A stretch of DNA of 64,000 bases from Rothia nasimurium (GTDB lineage Bacteria; Actinomycetota; Actinomycetes; Actinomycetales; Micrococcaceae), in the NCBI RefSeq assembly GCF_928382285.1, contig NZ_CAKMSS010000001.1, forward strand, positions 597,587-661,586, read 5' to 3'. Below the pieces are notes generated by a model that worked only from the letters and a program-made list of their open reading frames with translations, had not been told where the DNA came from and made no database searches. Positions 1 through 9,076 of the stretch are shown here, one piece after another; the first letter of the stretch is position 1; every line of letters starts with the position of its first letter. Both the position numbers and the translations under genes were made by a program.

Positions 1-70
1 GGCCGAGGAAGAGGACGACGATGAATAGGGTGAGTGTGGCGATGAGGATTCGCCGTGCAAATGTATCCAT
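1..70 (-). CDS. N-terminus of a membrane or secreted protein (partial, runs off left edge)
   Basis: An ATG at 70 reading leftwards opens 23 codons without a stop up to the window edge. The peptide begins MDTFARRILIATLTLF and continues with hydrophobic residues (IVVLFLG): two arginines followed by a hydrophobic run, as in a signal peptide or first membrane segment. A good promoter ends just before the ATG, so the mRNA is probably leaderless. The function cannot be told from 23 residues. Confidence 0.6.
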   Translation of the reverse strand, partial: MDTFARRILIATLTLFIVVLFLG

Positions 71-71
71 G

Positions 72-108
72 TATCGATTATCAATAGCCACCTATCGAAA
101 GTCAATAG
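72..108 (-). promoter_or_regulatory. Promoter with a two-site direct-repeat operator, probably leaderless
   Basis: On the minus strand a -35 TTGACT (100-105), a 17-bp spacer and a -10 GATAAT (77-82) place transcription start close to the ATG at 70. Two 16-bp direct repeats, TATCGATTATCAATAG (72-87) and TATCGAAAGTCAATAG (93-108) on the plus strand, match at 13 of 16 positions and are 21 bp apart, two helical turns. They cover the -10 and -35, as expected for a repressor bound at two adjacent sites. The regulator is unknown. Confidence 0.6.
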
Positions 109-186
109 TTTCTATGACTTAAAACACCCTCCTTGTCACCACCCACCCTCAACCCGAGCGCCCACCCTAGTTCTACCCTTAAGCAA

Positions 187-225
187 AAAAGACCGCCCCT
201 GTGAAACTTTCACAGGAACGGTCTT
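187..225 (-). terminator. Rho-independent terminator behind the tRNA-Ala pair
   Basis: On the minus strand a long hairpin (arms starting AAGACCG and ending CGGTCTT, with inner CCTGTGAAA/TTTCACAGG) is followed by a run of T. It lies just downstream of the tRNA at 228-303. Confidence 0.9.
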
Positions 226-227
226 GA

Positions 228-303
228 TGGTGGAGGTAAGGGGATTCGAACCCCTGACCTTCTGCATGCCATGCAGACGCGCTACCAACTGCGCCATACC
301 CCC
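228..303 (-). tRNA. tRNA-Ala (anticodon GGC)
   Basis: The cloverleaf is complete: acceptor arms GGGGGTA and TACCTCC contain the G3-U70 pair that marks alanine tRNAs. The anticodon stem TCTGC/GCAGA encloses the loop ATGGCAT, giving anticodon GGC. The T-arm carries GGTTCGAATCC. A 3' CCA is encoded. It is the promoter-distal member of a tandem pair. Confidence 0.96.
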
Positions 304-304
304 G

Positions 305-377
305 TGGAGCTAAGGGGATTCGAACCCCTGACCTTCTGCATGCCATGCAGACGCGCTACCAACTGCGCCATAGCCCC
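305..377 (-). tRNA. tRNA-Ala (anticodon GGC), tandem copy
   Basis: Nearly identical to the tRNA at 228-303, but with acceptor arms GGGGCTA and TAGCTCC (again G3-U70) and no encoded CCA. Only one base (304) separates it from the next tRNA, so maturation of the pair must cut almost exactly at the junction. Confidence 0.95.
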
Positions 378-557
378 TTATTCATTTATTCCCCGCTCTC
401 GCGGCGACTGTTCTATCTTATGGCACCCACAAGGGCTCATGCAAATCGAGACCCCACCAACGCCTATGAACTGCATCACACAATATTTATGGGCTGTTCA
501 ACCCCCTGTCCAAAAATGCTCCACCCTACTCCCCTAACGCAGGGAAGTTGGGTGGAG

Positions 558-651
558 CAGGCTCGCAGCGAAGCTGCTGGCTCGGCGGCTGGCGTGAATC
601 GCTTGTGAGCGAAGCGAACCAGCGAGAGGGTCGGCAGCGAGCACGAGCCTG
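558..651. repeat. 94-bp dispersed inverted-repeat element, copy 1
   Basis: The element is bounded by CAGGCTCG and CGAGCCTG. Its reverse complement matches 9077-9170 at 93 of 94 positions. It lies about 25 bp behind the rsfS stop. The flanks also pair imperfectly (GGGTGGAG before, CGCAACCC after), lengthening the terminal stem. The rest of 378-675 shows no gene. Confidence 0.9.
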
Positions 652-675
652 CGCAACCCCTCTTACGCTAAGCTT

Positions 676-1128
676 CTAATCTTCGCGCTGGTTCATCAGG
701 TCCGCTTCGGGAGTGATGATCTCGAAGTCAGCTTCGGCGCCTTCGGTGTCGACGTCACCGGCTTCGCTGTCTAGGCCCAGGTCGATGCGGGGGGCGTCGC
801 CCCAGAGGCGGTCGAGGGCGTAGAAGGCGCGGTCTTCTTCGTGCTGTACGTGCACTACGATGTCGCCGAAGTCCAGGAGTACCCAGCGGCCTTCTGCGCG
901 GCCTTCGCGGCGCAGGGGCTTGAGGCCCAGTTCTTCACGGAGCTTATCTTCAACCTCGTCAACAATTGCGTTGACCAGGCGTTCGTTGTGGGCTGAGACG
1001 ACCAGGAAGCCGTCAATCAAACCCATAATGTCAGAAGCGTCGACGGCCAGCAGGTTGGTTCCCTGCATGTCGTCGGCCGCGCGTGCGGCTACCTTCAACG
1101 CTTCAATAGACTCTGCAGCTGCAGTCAT
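676..1128 (-). CDS. rsfS: Ribosomal silencing factor RsfS
   Basis: RsfS binds ribosomal protein uL14 on the 50S subunit and blocks subunit joining when nutrients run low. The protein shows the typical core of the family: LLAVDASDIMGLIDGFLVVS, SAHNERLVNAIVDEVEDKL, then RWVLLDFGDIVVHV and FYALDRLWGDAP. A C-terminal acidic extension of about 35 residues follows the core. The longer frame begins at 1179, but the ATG at 1128 is preceded by AAAGGG at a good distance and gives the usual N-terminus (MTAAAESIEAL). It is the last gene of the nadD-hypothetical-rsfS group, the normal actinobacterial order. Confidence 0.93.
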   Translation of the reverse strand: MTAAAESIEALKVAARAADDMQGTNLLAVDASDIMGLIDGFLVVSAHNERLVNAIVDEVEDKLREELGLKPLRREGRAEGRWVLLDFGDIVVHVQHEEDRAFYALDRLWGDAPRIDLGLDSEAGDVDTEGAEADFEIITPEADLMNQRED

Positions 1129-1187
1129 TTCGCCCTTTCCGAGCAAATCATTCCCCAAACCTTTTGGGGTCTCATTCAACTAAATCT

Positions 1188-2399
1188 TTAACTGAAGAAA
1201 AGGAACCACACGGTGGCCAGTACAAGCACGAGAAGCAGGAGGCCCACGACGGCTACGATTGCGCCGGTGGATCGCCCCTCTGATGTTTCTGGGCTGTAGG
1301 TTGCTGCTGCTTCTTGTTCCACTTCGGCAAGGTCGCCGGAGGGGGCTTCGTCCGTCTGTTTGACGGTGCCTGCGAAGTTAAAGCGCTGAGCGTCTTCTTC
1401 CTGGTCGGGGCCGGGAGCCGCCGCCGGGGTCTCAGGTGCAGACTCGGTGGTCTCTTCGTCCTCTTCTGCCTGCGGCTCGTAGGTGTACCCTTCGGGGGCC
1501 TCGGCAGTTTCTTCAGAACTATCAGAGTCTACCGTACCGTCACTGTCACTGGCTAGGGTACTGGCGGCTGGGTCAGTCACATCGGCGCTGTCGATTTCGG
1601 TAAGGTCAAGGCCCTGGGCATCAACCGCGCGGACGGGGGCGGGCAGGTCCGGGGTGTGCTGGCCGGCGGTAAAGAGTTCGGTGACGGGCCCGCCCTGGGT
1701 GTCTTCGGCGAGCTCCGCTTGGGCTTCTTCTTCGAGGTGGGTTGCCCTATATTCATCGTCCTTGGCCTGGGCGCGGGCGATGATAGCGGCAATTGCCTCA
1801 GGGTTTGTGGTGACGACGGGTTCCTCGGCCTCAGGCTCTTCTGTCTCAGGGCTCTCAGCAGCTGCCACGTCACCCGCTTCTTCAGTAGTCTCGGCCTCTT
1901 CTACCTGCAGCTCGCCAACGTTCACGAAGTCGCTTTCACCGGTGATTTCGCCGGCGGCAGCGGCGAAGTCTACCTGCTCGGTAGCTTCAGCCGGCTCAGA
2001 GTAGTCAGCACCGAGAACCTGCTGATCAATGTGGGCCAGGGGGTCTTCAACCACGGTGGCGCGGGTGTTATCGAAATCTACGTCGAGCTTCTCGCCCTCA
2101 CCGGTGCTGATGCTGCCCATCTGCGACAGGTCAACCAGGGAGCGGGCGGCGTCCTGCTCTACCTCTACACCCTCGATGGCACCCATAAACATGGGCACCT
2201 CGGGCAGCTCTTCATCCCCCCGTTGCAGGGCGCGCAGGTATTCAGCGACCTCTTCGTAGTAGCGGGTTAGACGGCGCGGGCCCATGGGGCGGGTCGGGGG
2301 CGGGATTTCTAGCCCGCCCTCGGTGACGTAGCTTTCGGTGAGGTAGGCGGGGGTCTCGTCATTCTGGCCGTCCGCGGCCTGATCGGGTCGTGTGCTCAC
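1188..2399 (-). CDS. Acidic membrane-anchored protein of unknown function
   Basis: About 403 residues. The N-terminal ~130 residues contain a conserved-looking stretch (RRLTRYYEEVAEYLRAL). The middle ~230 residues are dominated by Glu, Ala, Asp, Thr and Ser, with little hydrophobic core, and are probably disordered. The C-terminus is one hydrophobic helix (AIVAVVGLLLLVLVLATVWF) ending two residues before the stop, so the protein looks tail-anchored with its bulk in the cytoplasm. The start is taken as GTG at 2399 because AAGGAA sits seven bases upstream; a longer frame opens at 2447. It lies between nadD and rsfS. I do not recognise the family. Confidence 0.75.
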   Translation of the reverse strand: MSTRPDQAADGQNDETPAYLTESYVTEGGLEIPPPTRPMGPRRLTRYYEEVAEYLRALQRGDEELPEVPMFMGAIEGVEVEQDAARSLVDLSQMGSISTGEGEKLDVDFDNTRATVVEDPLAHIDQQVLGADYSEPAEATEQVDFAAAAGEITGESDFVNVGELQVEEAETTEEAGDVAAAESPETEEPEAEEPVVTTNPEAIAAIIARAQAKDDEYRATHLEEEAQAELAEDTQGGPVTELFTAGQHTPDLPAPVRAVDAQGLDLTEIDSADVTDPAASTLASDSDGTVDSDSSEETAEAPEGYTYEPQAEEDEETTESAPETPAAAPGPDQEEDAQRFNFAGTVKQTDEAPSGDLAEVEQEAAATYSPETSEGRSTGAIVAVVGLLLLVLVLATVWFLFFS

Positions 2400-2491
2400 A
2401 GTGTTTCCTTGAGTGGGATGCCTGGTTCTTGTGGTTAATGCTACCAAGCCAGACAGGTGGTGAAGGTTCTTAGCTGAGGTGGTCTTTGGTT

Positions 2492-3187
2492 TTATTTCAG
2501 CCGGGGCAGGCCAGCTACGTAGCCGCTGCTCGGGGTGCCAGTGTCGTCGCCGGTGTAGAGGCTGTATTTATTGATGTACTGCACTACCCCGTCGGGCACC
2601 AGGTACCAGACAGGCAGGTCATTGCGGGCACGGTCGCGGATGTCGGTCGATGAGATAGCCATAGCCGGGATTTCGATGACGCGGACGCGCCCCTGCGCCT
2701 CTTCGGGCACGGTCAGTTCATGCCCGGGGCGGGTGACCGCCACGAAGGTGGCGAGGTCCCACATCTTGTGGGCGTCTTTCCAGGTGGTAATTTGGCTCAT
2801 GGCGTCGGCACCGGTAATGAAGAAGAGCTCGTCGTTGGGGCGCTCGGCTCGCAGGTCGGTGAGGGTGTCGATGGTGAAGGTGGGGCCCTGGCGGTCAATG
2901 TCGACCCGGCTCACGGTGAAGCGGGGGTTGGAAGCGGTGGCAATCACCGTCATCAGGTAGCGGTGTTCGGGGGCGGTGACCTGTTTGTTGGCCTTCTGCC
3001 AGGGGTTGCCGGTGGGCACGAAAATTACTTCGTCGAGGCTGAGCACGGCAGCGACTTCGCTGGCCGCAACCAGGTGCCCGTGGTGGATGGGGTCGAAGGT
3101 GCCACCCATGACCCCCACGCGGGTGGTGGCGGGGTCGGGTTCGGGGATACCGAGCTCACGTCGGATTTCATGGGCGGGACGAATCAC
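2492..3187 (-). CDS. nadD: Nicotinate-nucleotide adenylyltransferase
   Basis: Joins nicotinate mononucleotide with ATP to make deamido-NAD, the penultimate step of NAD synthesis. The nucleotidyltransferase signature [12 protein letters not shown] lies near residue 30, and the C-terminal ISSTDIR motif near residue 195. The length (231 aa) is normal. The start is GTG with AGGAG nine bases upstream. It is followed by the acidic membrane-anchored gene and rsfS. Confidence 0.96.
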   Translation of the reverse strand: MIRPAHEIRRELGIPEPDPATTRVGVMGGTFDPIHHGHLVAASEVAAVLSLDEVIFVPTGNPWQKANKQVTAPEHRYLMTVIATASNPRFTVSRVDIDRQGPTFTIDTLTDLRAERPNDELFFITGADAMSQITTWKDAHKMWDLATFVAVTRPGHELTVPEEAQGRVRVIEIPAMAISSTDIRDRARNDLPVWYLVPDGVVQYINKYSLYTGDDTGTPSSGYVAGLPRLK

Positions 3188-3288
3188 GGGTCTCCTGCTC
3201 GCTTCTGTATGTACGGCTTCGGCGCGGGCCCGCTCCCCCGGTTACCGGGGTGGTGCGGGCACCGCGCCGAAGTGTGGTGGAGAAAAGT

Positions 3289-3537
3289 TTAGCGCTTGTG
3301 CTTGCTCTGGTAGTCGCGCAGGGCCTCGGTCTCTTCGTGGGAGAGGTGGTCTGCTGCGTGGTCGGGGCGTACAACGCCGCGGCCTGAGAATGAGATGGTA
3401 ATCAGGAAGAGCAGGCCGAAGAAGATGAAGCCGATGATGGCGAACCAGTAGGTGGGCATGCCGAGCAGTTCGAGCTGGTGGCTACCTTCTTCTGAGGCAA
3501 GTACGGTGGCGCCTGATGCAAGTACAGATGAAAACAT
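3289..3537 (-). CDS. Small single-pass membrane protein, unknown function
   Basis: 82 residues: a short N-terminus, one strong membrane helix (YWFAIIGFIFFGLLFLITIS, about residues 29-48) and a charged tail (DHAADHLSHEETEALRDYQ) likely in the cytoplasm. AAAGG lies nine bases before the ATG. It sits between proA and nadD in the run of minus-strand genes. No enzyme motif is visible. Confidence 0.75.
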   Translation of the reverse strand: MFSSVLASGATVLASEEGSHQLELLGMPTYWFAIIGFIFFGLLFLITISFSGRGVVRPDHAADHLSHEETEALRDYQSKHKR

Positions 3538-3608
3538 GTGTGTGTACCTTTCGAGGCTGGGCGGTGTGTGGCCGCGCCAGTGCGGTCAAAGTATGGGTTT
3601 ATTACCAT

Positions 3609-3652
3609 GCTACCGGGTTTCGCGCTCTATGAGCGGGACTTTACCCGGTAGC
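3609..3652 (-). terminator. Possible terminator hairpin behind proA
   Basis: Perfect 10-bp arms GCTACCGGGT and ACCCGGTAGC enclose a 24-base loop, just behind the proA stop. There is no clear T-run. Confidence 0.45.
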
Positions 3653-3671
3653 AGGTGCGATTTTTCTGCTT

Positions 3672-4955
3672 TTAGTCGCGGCTGTGCCAGTCGCCGCGCA
3701 CGATCCACTTGGTGGTGGTGAGCTGTTCTAGGCCCATGGGGCCGCGAGCGTGCAGTTTCTGGGTCGAGATGCCGACCTCAGCGCCCAGGCCGAACTGGCC
3801 GCCGTCCGTAAACCGGGTCGAGGCGTTCACGTACACTGCCGCGGAGTCAACGTCGCGAATAAACTTCTCGGCATTAGCGATATCGTTGGTCAGAATCGCC
3901 TCGGAGTGGCCGGTGGAGTATTCGCGGATGTGGGCAATAGCGGCGCGCACATCGGGTACGGTCTTAACAGCTAGGTCCAGGGAGCCGTACTCGGTGGCCC
4001 AGTCTTCCTCGGTTGCCTCTACCGCGTCTACGCCCTCGGGCAGGATAGCGCGGGTTGCGGCGTCCGCATGCAGGGTAACCCCCGCTTTAGCCAGGGCCGC
4101 AAGGACGCCCGGGGCGGCTTTCGCGCCCTCGGCCAGGAGCAGGGTTTCTACGGTATTGCAGGTACCCGGCCGCTGGGTCTTAGCGTTGACCAGAATCTCA
4201 GCTGACTTTGCCGGATCAGCGGTGACGTCGAGGAAGATGTGGCAGTTGCCCTCACCGGTCTCAATCACCGGCACCTTAGCGTTCTGCACCACCGACTGAA
4301 TCAGGCTGCGACCACCCCGCGGAATCAGCACATCGATATACCCGCGGGCCAGCATCAGGGCTGCAGCGCCCTCACGGCCAAACTCGTCCACCGACTGCAC
4401 AGAGTCAATGGGCAGGCCGGTAGCGTGCAGGGCATCACGGATAATACGAACAATCACCTGGTTGCTCTTGGCAGCAGCTGAACCGCCGCGCAGCATCACC
4501 GCGTTACCTGCCTTAATAGCTAAGCCAGCGATATCAACCGTTACGTTGGGGCGGGCCTCATAGATAGCGCCCACCACGCCCAGGGGCACCCGCACCTGCT
4601 GCATCCGCAGGCCGTTCGGCAGGGTTGAACCGCGCACCAGCTCCCCCACCGGGTCGGGTAGGGCAACCAGCTCACGCAGGGCGTCCGCAAGCTCAACCAC
4701 CCGGTGCTCGGTCAAGCGCAGGCGGTCCAGCATGGCCTCGCTCATACCGGCTTCCCGCTCCCGTTCAAGATCCTGGGCGTTCTGCTCGATAATCACCGCC
4801 GAATGCTTTTCGAGTGAATCGGCAACGGCCAGCAGGGCCCGGTTCTTCCAGCGGGTATCGGCCTTGGCCAGACGGCGGGAGGCGATACGGGCATCCACCG
4901 CCATATCGGTGACCTGCCGCATCACATCGTCACTCACGTGTACCTGCTCGCCCAT
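3672..4955 (-). CDS. proA: Gamma-glutamyl phosphate reductase
   Basis: Reduces glutamyl-5-phosphate with NADPH to glutamate semialdehyde, the second step of proline synthesis. It has the aldehyde-dehydrogenase-like fold with the catalytic cysteine in KTQRPGTCN (about residue 266) and the ETGEGNCHIFLD segment before it. About 427 aa, normal length. An ATG at 4961 directly abuts the AAGGAG, so the second ATG at 4955, six bases further on, is the better start. It follows proB in the same direction. Confidence 0.96.
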   Translation of the reverse strand: MGEQVHVSDDVMRQVTDMAVDARIASRRLAKADTRWKNRALLAVADSLEKHSAVIIEQNAQDLEREREAGMSEAMLDRLRLTEHRVVELADALRELVALPDPVGELVRGSTLPNGLRMQQVRVPLGVVGAIYEARPNVTVDIAGLAIKAGNAVMLRGGSAAAKSNQVIVRIIRDALHATGLPIDSVQSVDEFGREGAAALMLARGYIDVLIPRGGRSLIQSVVQNAKVPVIETGEGNCHIFLDVTADPAKSAEILVNAKTQRPGTCNTVETLLLAEGAKAAPGVLAALAKAGVTLHADAATRAILPEGVDAVEATEEDWATEYGSLDLAVKTVPDVRAAIAHIREYSTGHSEAILTNDIANAEKFIRDVDSAAVYVNASTRFTDGGQFGLGAEVGISTQKLHARGPMGLEQLTTTKWIVRGDWHSRD

Positions 4956-5049
4956 GAGCATCTCCTTATGTATAGGGGGTTGAACAACCTTGAAACTATC
5001 CTACCGGCGCACCCGCGCAAGGGCCCAGTATTACTGGGGCCGGTGATTA

Positions 5050-6240
5050 CTACTGGGAGGGGCCCACCAGCGCAATATTATCGGCGTGCGCTACCGTACC
5101 GTCGTAGGTCTCCCCCATGGTGCGCTGAATCTGCTCGGTGTGCAGACCCACCATCTGGGCGGTCTCACCGGCAGTATAAGAACTCAGGGCATGAGCCAGC
5201 ACTTCGCCGCCCTCATCAACAATCGCCACGGGGCTACCACCCTCAAAGGAGCCCTGAACACCCAGCACACCGGCTGCCAGCAAAGAACGACGGCGGCGCA
5301 GGGCAGCAGCAGCGCCCGCATCCACGGTAATTGAGCCCTCAATATCGGCCAGATGCTCCAGCCAGAGGGTCTGCACCGGGCGGCGCTCGCCGGTGGCGTA
5401 GAACCAGGTGCCGACGTCCTCACCGGCAAAAGCGGCGCGGGCGTGAGCCGCGCTGGTCACCAGGGCGGGAATTCCGGACGCCGCCGCCACCTGGGCAGCC
5501 TTCACCTTCGTCACCATACCACCGGAGCCCACACCGGCAGACCCCACCGACCCAATCGACAGGCCCGCCAGGTCAGCTTCGTTGCGCACGCTGCTCACAC
5601 GCTCGCCACCCTGGTCGGGGTGGCGGGTGTAGAGGGCATCCACATCAGAGAGTAGAAGCAGGGCGTCGGCTTTGACGGTGTGGGCCACAAGGGCTGCGAT
5701 ACGGTCGTTATCGCCGAAGCGGATTTCGCGGGTAGCTACCGCATCGTTCTCGTTGATAATGGGCATGACCCCCAAATCGAGCAGGCGCTCTAACTGGCGG
5801 TGGGCGTTCTGGTAGCGGTCCCGGGCCATGAGGTCTTCGGCGGTCAGCAGTACCTGGGAAACGGTAACGCCGTAGCGGGTAAAGATATCGGTGTAGCGGC
5901 TCATCAGCAGGGACTGGCCGACGGACGCCGCCGCCTGCTGGGTTGCCAAATCTTTAGGACGGCGCGATAGGCCCAGCGGAGCCAGGCCGGCAGCAATAGC
6001 ACCCGAGGACACAAAGACCAACTCAATAGAGGGGTGCTCTTTTTTCTTCTTAGCCAGCACGTCGGAGATAGTGGCGATAGCCAGCTCGTCCAGGGAGTTC
6101 TCAATGGAGGTCAGGGACGAAGAGCCCACCTTCACCACGATCCGCTTGGCCCGTGGCATGTCGGAGCGTTCGATGATGGGGCTGCGGCGGTGCTTGCCGC
6201 GTGACTCAGCGCTGGCCTGGAAGGCGTCCTTCAAATCCAA
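5050..6240 (-). CDS. proB: Glutamate 5-kinase with C-terminal PUA domain
   Basis: Phosphorylates glutamate with ATP in the first, usually proline-inhibited, step of proline synthesis. The amino-acid kinase domain shows IVVKVGSSSL, FVSSGAIAAG, the INENDAVA segment and GSGGMVTKVKAA. The last ~80 residues match a PUA domain (EGSITVDAGAAAALRRRRSL onward). The start is TTG at 6240 with AGGGAG eight bases upstream; an internal ATG at codon 28 lacks a comparable site. 396 aa. Confidence 0.95.
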   Translation of the reverse strand: MDLKDAFQASAESRGKHRRSPIIERSDMPRAKRIVVKVGSSSLTSIENSLDELAIATISDVLAKKKKEHPSIELVFVSSGAIAAGLAPLGLSRRPKDLATQQAAASVGQSLLMSRYTDIFTRYGVTVSQVLLTAEDLMARDRYQNAHRQLERLLDLGVMPIINENDAVATREIRFGDNDRIAALVAHTVKADALLLLSDVDALYTRHPDQGGERVSSVRNEADLAGLSIGSVGSAGVGSGGMVTKVKAAQVAAASGIPALVTSAAHARAAFAGEDVGTWFYATGERRPVQTLWLEHLADIEGSITVDAGAAAALRRRRSLLAAGVLGVQGSFEGGSPVAIVDEGGEVLAHALSSYTAGETAQMVGLHTEQIQRTMGETYDGTVAHADNIALVGPSQ

Positions 6241-6290
6241 TTGATTAGCTCCCTTAAAGTGTTAACTTTAGCTTCTATGAATATACAGCA

Positions 6291-6323
6291 GAGTCGCCCC
6301 GGGCACACTACCCGGGGCGACTC
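6291..6323. terminator. Perfect hairpin between obgE and proB
   Basis: 13-bp perfect arms GAGTCGCCCCGGG and CCCGGGGCGACTC around a 7-base loop, between the obgE stop and the proB start. There is no T-run, so termination or mRNA end protection are both possible. Confidence 0.5.
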
Positions 6324-6374
6324 CTTACACATAGTGAAATAAGAGCGGGGCGAAGAAGATCGCCCTATCCCCTC

Positions 6375-7982
6375 TTACTCTTCCTCTGCCGCGCGCTTGG
6401 CAGCCCGCTTTTCAGCCTTAGCTGCCTTGGCCTTAGCGGCGCGGGCCTCGTCGACAGACTCGGTCCAGATACCCGCCACGCGCTCAGCCTCAAGCTCGGC
6501 ACGGGCCTCAGCCTTGGCGTCCATACGCTCGTGGAACTCAGCCTTGCGCTGGGCACGGGTGGGGCGAATGATTTCCTCAAGACGGGCATCGGTACCGCGC
6601 GGGGATGAGAGTAGCTCGGCGCCGCCGACCATGGTGGGCTCCCAGTCAAAGACCACGGCATCAACTTCTTCACCGATCACCACGGCATCACCGGCAACAG
6701 CACCGGCCTTGAAGAGCTCATCTTCAACGCCCAGGCGGTTGAGGCGGTCAGCCAGGTAGCCCACGGCTTCGTCGTTGTTGAAGTCGGTCTGCTTGATCCA
6801 GCGCTCAGGCTTCTCACCAATGACGCGGAAGAGGGGCTCAAGGTTGCGCTCTTCCTTGCGGATGATGAATTCCTGGCGCTTCTTGGAGCGGAAGCCCTTG
6901 GGCTTGACCACTGCAACGTCTTCTGCGGGGGCGCTCTTGCTCTTCTTGCGATCCTTACGGTCTGCCTCAACCAGCTCAGCCATGGCGAAGGTCAGCTGCT
7001 TGAGGCCCTCGTGGGAGGCGGTTGAGATTTCAAAGACGCGGTAGCCGCGCTCTTCAAACATGGGGCGGACGAACTCAGCCAGCTCGCGCGCTTCGGGCAC
7101 GTCAATCTTGTTGAGCACGATAATCTGGGGGCGCTCGTTGAGGGGCACGGTGACGCCGGCGGTGGGGTCAACCTCGTAGTTTTCAAGTTCCCCACGAATC
7201 ACGTCGAAGTCGCTGATGGGGTCACGGTTGGGCTCTAGGGTAGCGCAGTCAATCACGTGCACCAGGGCGCTGGAGCGCTCCACGTGGCGCAGGAAGCGGT
7301 GGCCCAGGCCCTTACCTTCAGAGGCGCCCTCAATCAGGCCGGGAACATCCGCTACGGTGTAGCGGGTATCGCCCGCCTGCACCACACCCAGGTTGGGAAT
7401 CAGGGTGGTGAAAGGGTAGTCAGCGATCTTGGGGCGGGCCGCAGAAATTGCTGCAATGAGGGAGGACTTACCGGCTGAGGGGTAGCCCACCAGCGCGACA
7501 TCTGCAATGGATTTGAGTTCCAGCACGATATCGCGGGTGGAGCCGGGAATACCGAGCAGGGCAAAGCCGGGGGCCTTGCGCTTGGTGGAAGCTAGGGCTG
7601 CGTTGCCCTTACCGCCGATACCGCCTTCTGCTGCGACGAATTCATCACCGATGCGAACCAGGTCGGCCAGTACGTTACCGTCACGGTCCTTGACGACGGT
7701 GCCCTGGGGAACGGGCAGGATCAGATCCTGGCCGTTGAAGCCGTGGGACATATCGCCGCGGCCGATGTCGCCGTTGGGGGCGCTCTGGTGGGGGCTGTGG
7801 TGGTATTCAAGCAGGGTGGTGGTCTGGGCATCGACGCGTAGGATGACGTCGCCGCCCTTGCCGCCGTTACCGCCGTTGGGGCCGCCGAGGGGCTTAAACT
7901 TCTCACGGCGAACCGAGACACAGCCGTGCCCACCGTGCCCACCGGTTACGTGTAGGACCACGCGATCTACAAATTCTGCCAC
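6375..7982 (-). CDS. obgE: GTPase Obg (CgtA)
   Basis: Essential GTPase acting in 50S ribosome maturation and stress control. Domains: glycine-rich OBG fold (residues 1-158, with GGNGGKGGD), G domain with P-loop [10 protein letters not shown] near 165 and NKID near 288, then a C-terminal OCT domain and a charged Lys/Glu/Ala-rich tail. The longest frame starts at a TTG (8000) that overlaps the GAAGGAG ribosome site, so the real start is the GTG at 7982, giving [12 protein letters not shown]. It lies downstream of rplU-rpmA, the standard arrangement. Confidence 0.97.
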   Translation of the reverse strand: MAEFVDRVVLHVTGGHGGHGCVSVRREKFKPLGGPNGGNGGKGGDVILRVDAQTTTLLEYHHSPHQSAPNGDIGRGDMSHGFNGQDLILPVPQGTVVKDRDGNVLADLVRIGDEFVAAEGGIGGKGNAALASTKRKAPGFALLGIPGSTRDIVLELKSIADVALVGYPSAGKSSLIAAISAARPKIADYPFTTLIPNLGVVQAGDTRYTVADVPGLIEGASEGKGLGHRFLRHVERSSALVHVIDCATLEPNRDPISDFDVIRGELENYEVDPTAGVTVPLNERPQIIVLNKIDVPEARELAEFVRPMFEERGYRVFEISTASHEGLKQLTFAMAELVEADRKDRKKSKSAPAEDVAVVKPKGFRSKKRQEFIIRKEERNLEPLFRVIGEKPERWIKQTDFNNDEAVGYLADRLNRLGVEDELFKAGAVAGDAVVIGEEVDAVVFDWEPTMVGGAELLSSPRGTDARLEEIIRPTRAQRKAEFHERMDAKAEARAELEAERVAGIWTESVDEARAAKAKAAKAEKRAAKRAAEEE

Positions 7983-8094
7983 GAGTGCAAGCTCCTTCAA
8001 AAAAGTTTGGTTTGGTTATCTAGTCTACAGGGTCGCCCCGGTGCCGGTCTGTGGCCGGACGCTCCTTGGGCGGCTTTGCGCAGGTGAGGTACGC

Positions 8095-8130
8095 AAAAGG
8101 GCGATTACGAGTTGCCCCGTAATCGCCCTT
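8095..8130 (-). terminator. Terminator behind rpmA
   Basis: On the minus strand, arms GGGCGATTACG and CGTAATCGCCC are followed by TTTT. It separates rplU-rpmA from obgE. Confidence 0.8.
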
Positions 8131-8154
8131 CTACTGAGGTGAGGTGTTTAGACC

Positions 8155-8412
8155 TTACTCAGCGGCTGCAAGGATGTTGACTACCTTGCGGCCCTTGCGG
8201 GTACCGAATTCGACCTTGCCTGCTGCCAGAGCGAACAGGGTGTCGTCGCCACCGCGGCCTACGTTGTTGCCGGGGTGGAAGTGGGTGCCGCGCTGACGAA
8301 CGAGGATTTCGCCTGCGTTGACGGTCTCGCCGCCGTAGCGCTTAACACCGAGGTACTGGGGGTTTGAGTCACGGCCGTTGCGGGTGGAGCTTGCGCCCTT
8401 CTTATGTGCCAT
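8155..8412 (-). CDS. rpmA: 50S ribosomal protein L27
   Basis: 85 residues starting [16 protein letters not shown], the classic L27 N-terminus that reaches toward the peptidyl-transferase centre, followed by [17 protein letters not shown] and [18 protein letters not shown]. There is no N-terminal extension of the cleaved Firmicutes type. It lies 53 bp behind rplU. Confidence 0.98.
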   Translation of the reverse strand: MAHKKGASSTRNGRDSNPQYLGVKRYGGETVNAGEILVRQRGTHFHPGNNVGRGGDDTLFALAAGKVEFGTRKGRKVVNILAAAE

Positions 8413-8465
8413 TGATGCCTACCTTAGGTCAAAGAATGTTGGGGTAAAACCAGTCTAAGCTGAAC

Positions 8466-8789
8466 TTATGCGTTGATCGCGGTGATCTTAACGGTGGTCA
8501 GTTCGGCGCGGAAGCCCTGACGCTTCTTGTAACCGGTCTTGTTCTTGTACTTCTGAATAACGATCTTGGGACCGCGGAGGTCTTCGATCTTTTCTGCGGT
8601 GACCTTGGCTGAAGCCAGGGACTTTGCATCAACGGTGACCTTGTCGCCGTCAACCAGCATCAGCACGGGCAGCTCAATGGTGCTACCGGGCTCGCCAGCG
8701 ACGCGGTCAAGGGTAACCAGGTCTCCAACTGAGACCTTTTCCTGGCGGCCGCCAGCGCGGACAATTGCGTATGCCACTTGGGAACTCAC
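8466..8789 (-). CDS. rplU: 50S ribosomal protein L21
   Basis: Binds 23S rRNA in the large subunit. Shows [17 protein letters not shown] at the N-terminus and the C-terminal [17 protein letters not shown]. 107 aa. Two GTG codons, at 8789 and four codons later, could serve as start; the family usually begins close to the YAIV stretch, so the true protein may be four residues shorter. First gene of rplU-rpmA. Confidence 0.96.
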   Translation of the reverse strand: MSSQVAYAIVRAGGRQEKVSVGDLVTLDRVAGEPGSTIELPVLMLVDGDKVTVDAKSLASAKVTAEKIEDLRGPKIVIQKYKNKTGYKKRQGFRAELTTVKITAINA

Positions 8790-8980
8790 TTCTTCTTGAC
8801 GTCATTTTAATGGTTCAAAACGGGTCTTCCTGAAAGGAACTCGGGCTCAACAGCAAGGTGGTGACCCGGTTTGCTCAGTACGTACCGGGCGGTTTCAGGT
8901 TCTGTCGTTTTGAGATGGTGTGGCCTTATTCCATGTGGAATATGCCTAGCTGAGTCCACGCTAACGCTTGCTTGTGGAAA

Positions 8981-9019
8981 CAGCACCGACTCACCAGTTT
9001 ACGTGGTGAGCCGGTGCTG
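8981..9019. other. Strong intergenic hairpin between rne and rplU
   Basis: 16-bp arms CAGCACCGACTCACCA and TGGTGAGCCGGTGCTG with one wobble pair and a 7-base loop. It lies about 190 bp before rplU and 170 bp behind rne. It could be a weak terminator of rne or part of an L21 leader. The rest of 8790-9190 holds the 94-bp repeat and no gene. Confidence 0.5.
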
Positions 9020-9076
9020 AGCAAGATATGTGGTGAACCCCTCAGGGTGTAGTAAGGGGTACGGGTGACGGTAAAT

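Noticed and set aside
8790..9076. L21-leader type autoregulatory RNA
   Set aside because: One strong hairpin is present, but no pattern I can match to a known leader family; kept only as a hairpin.
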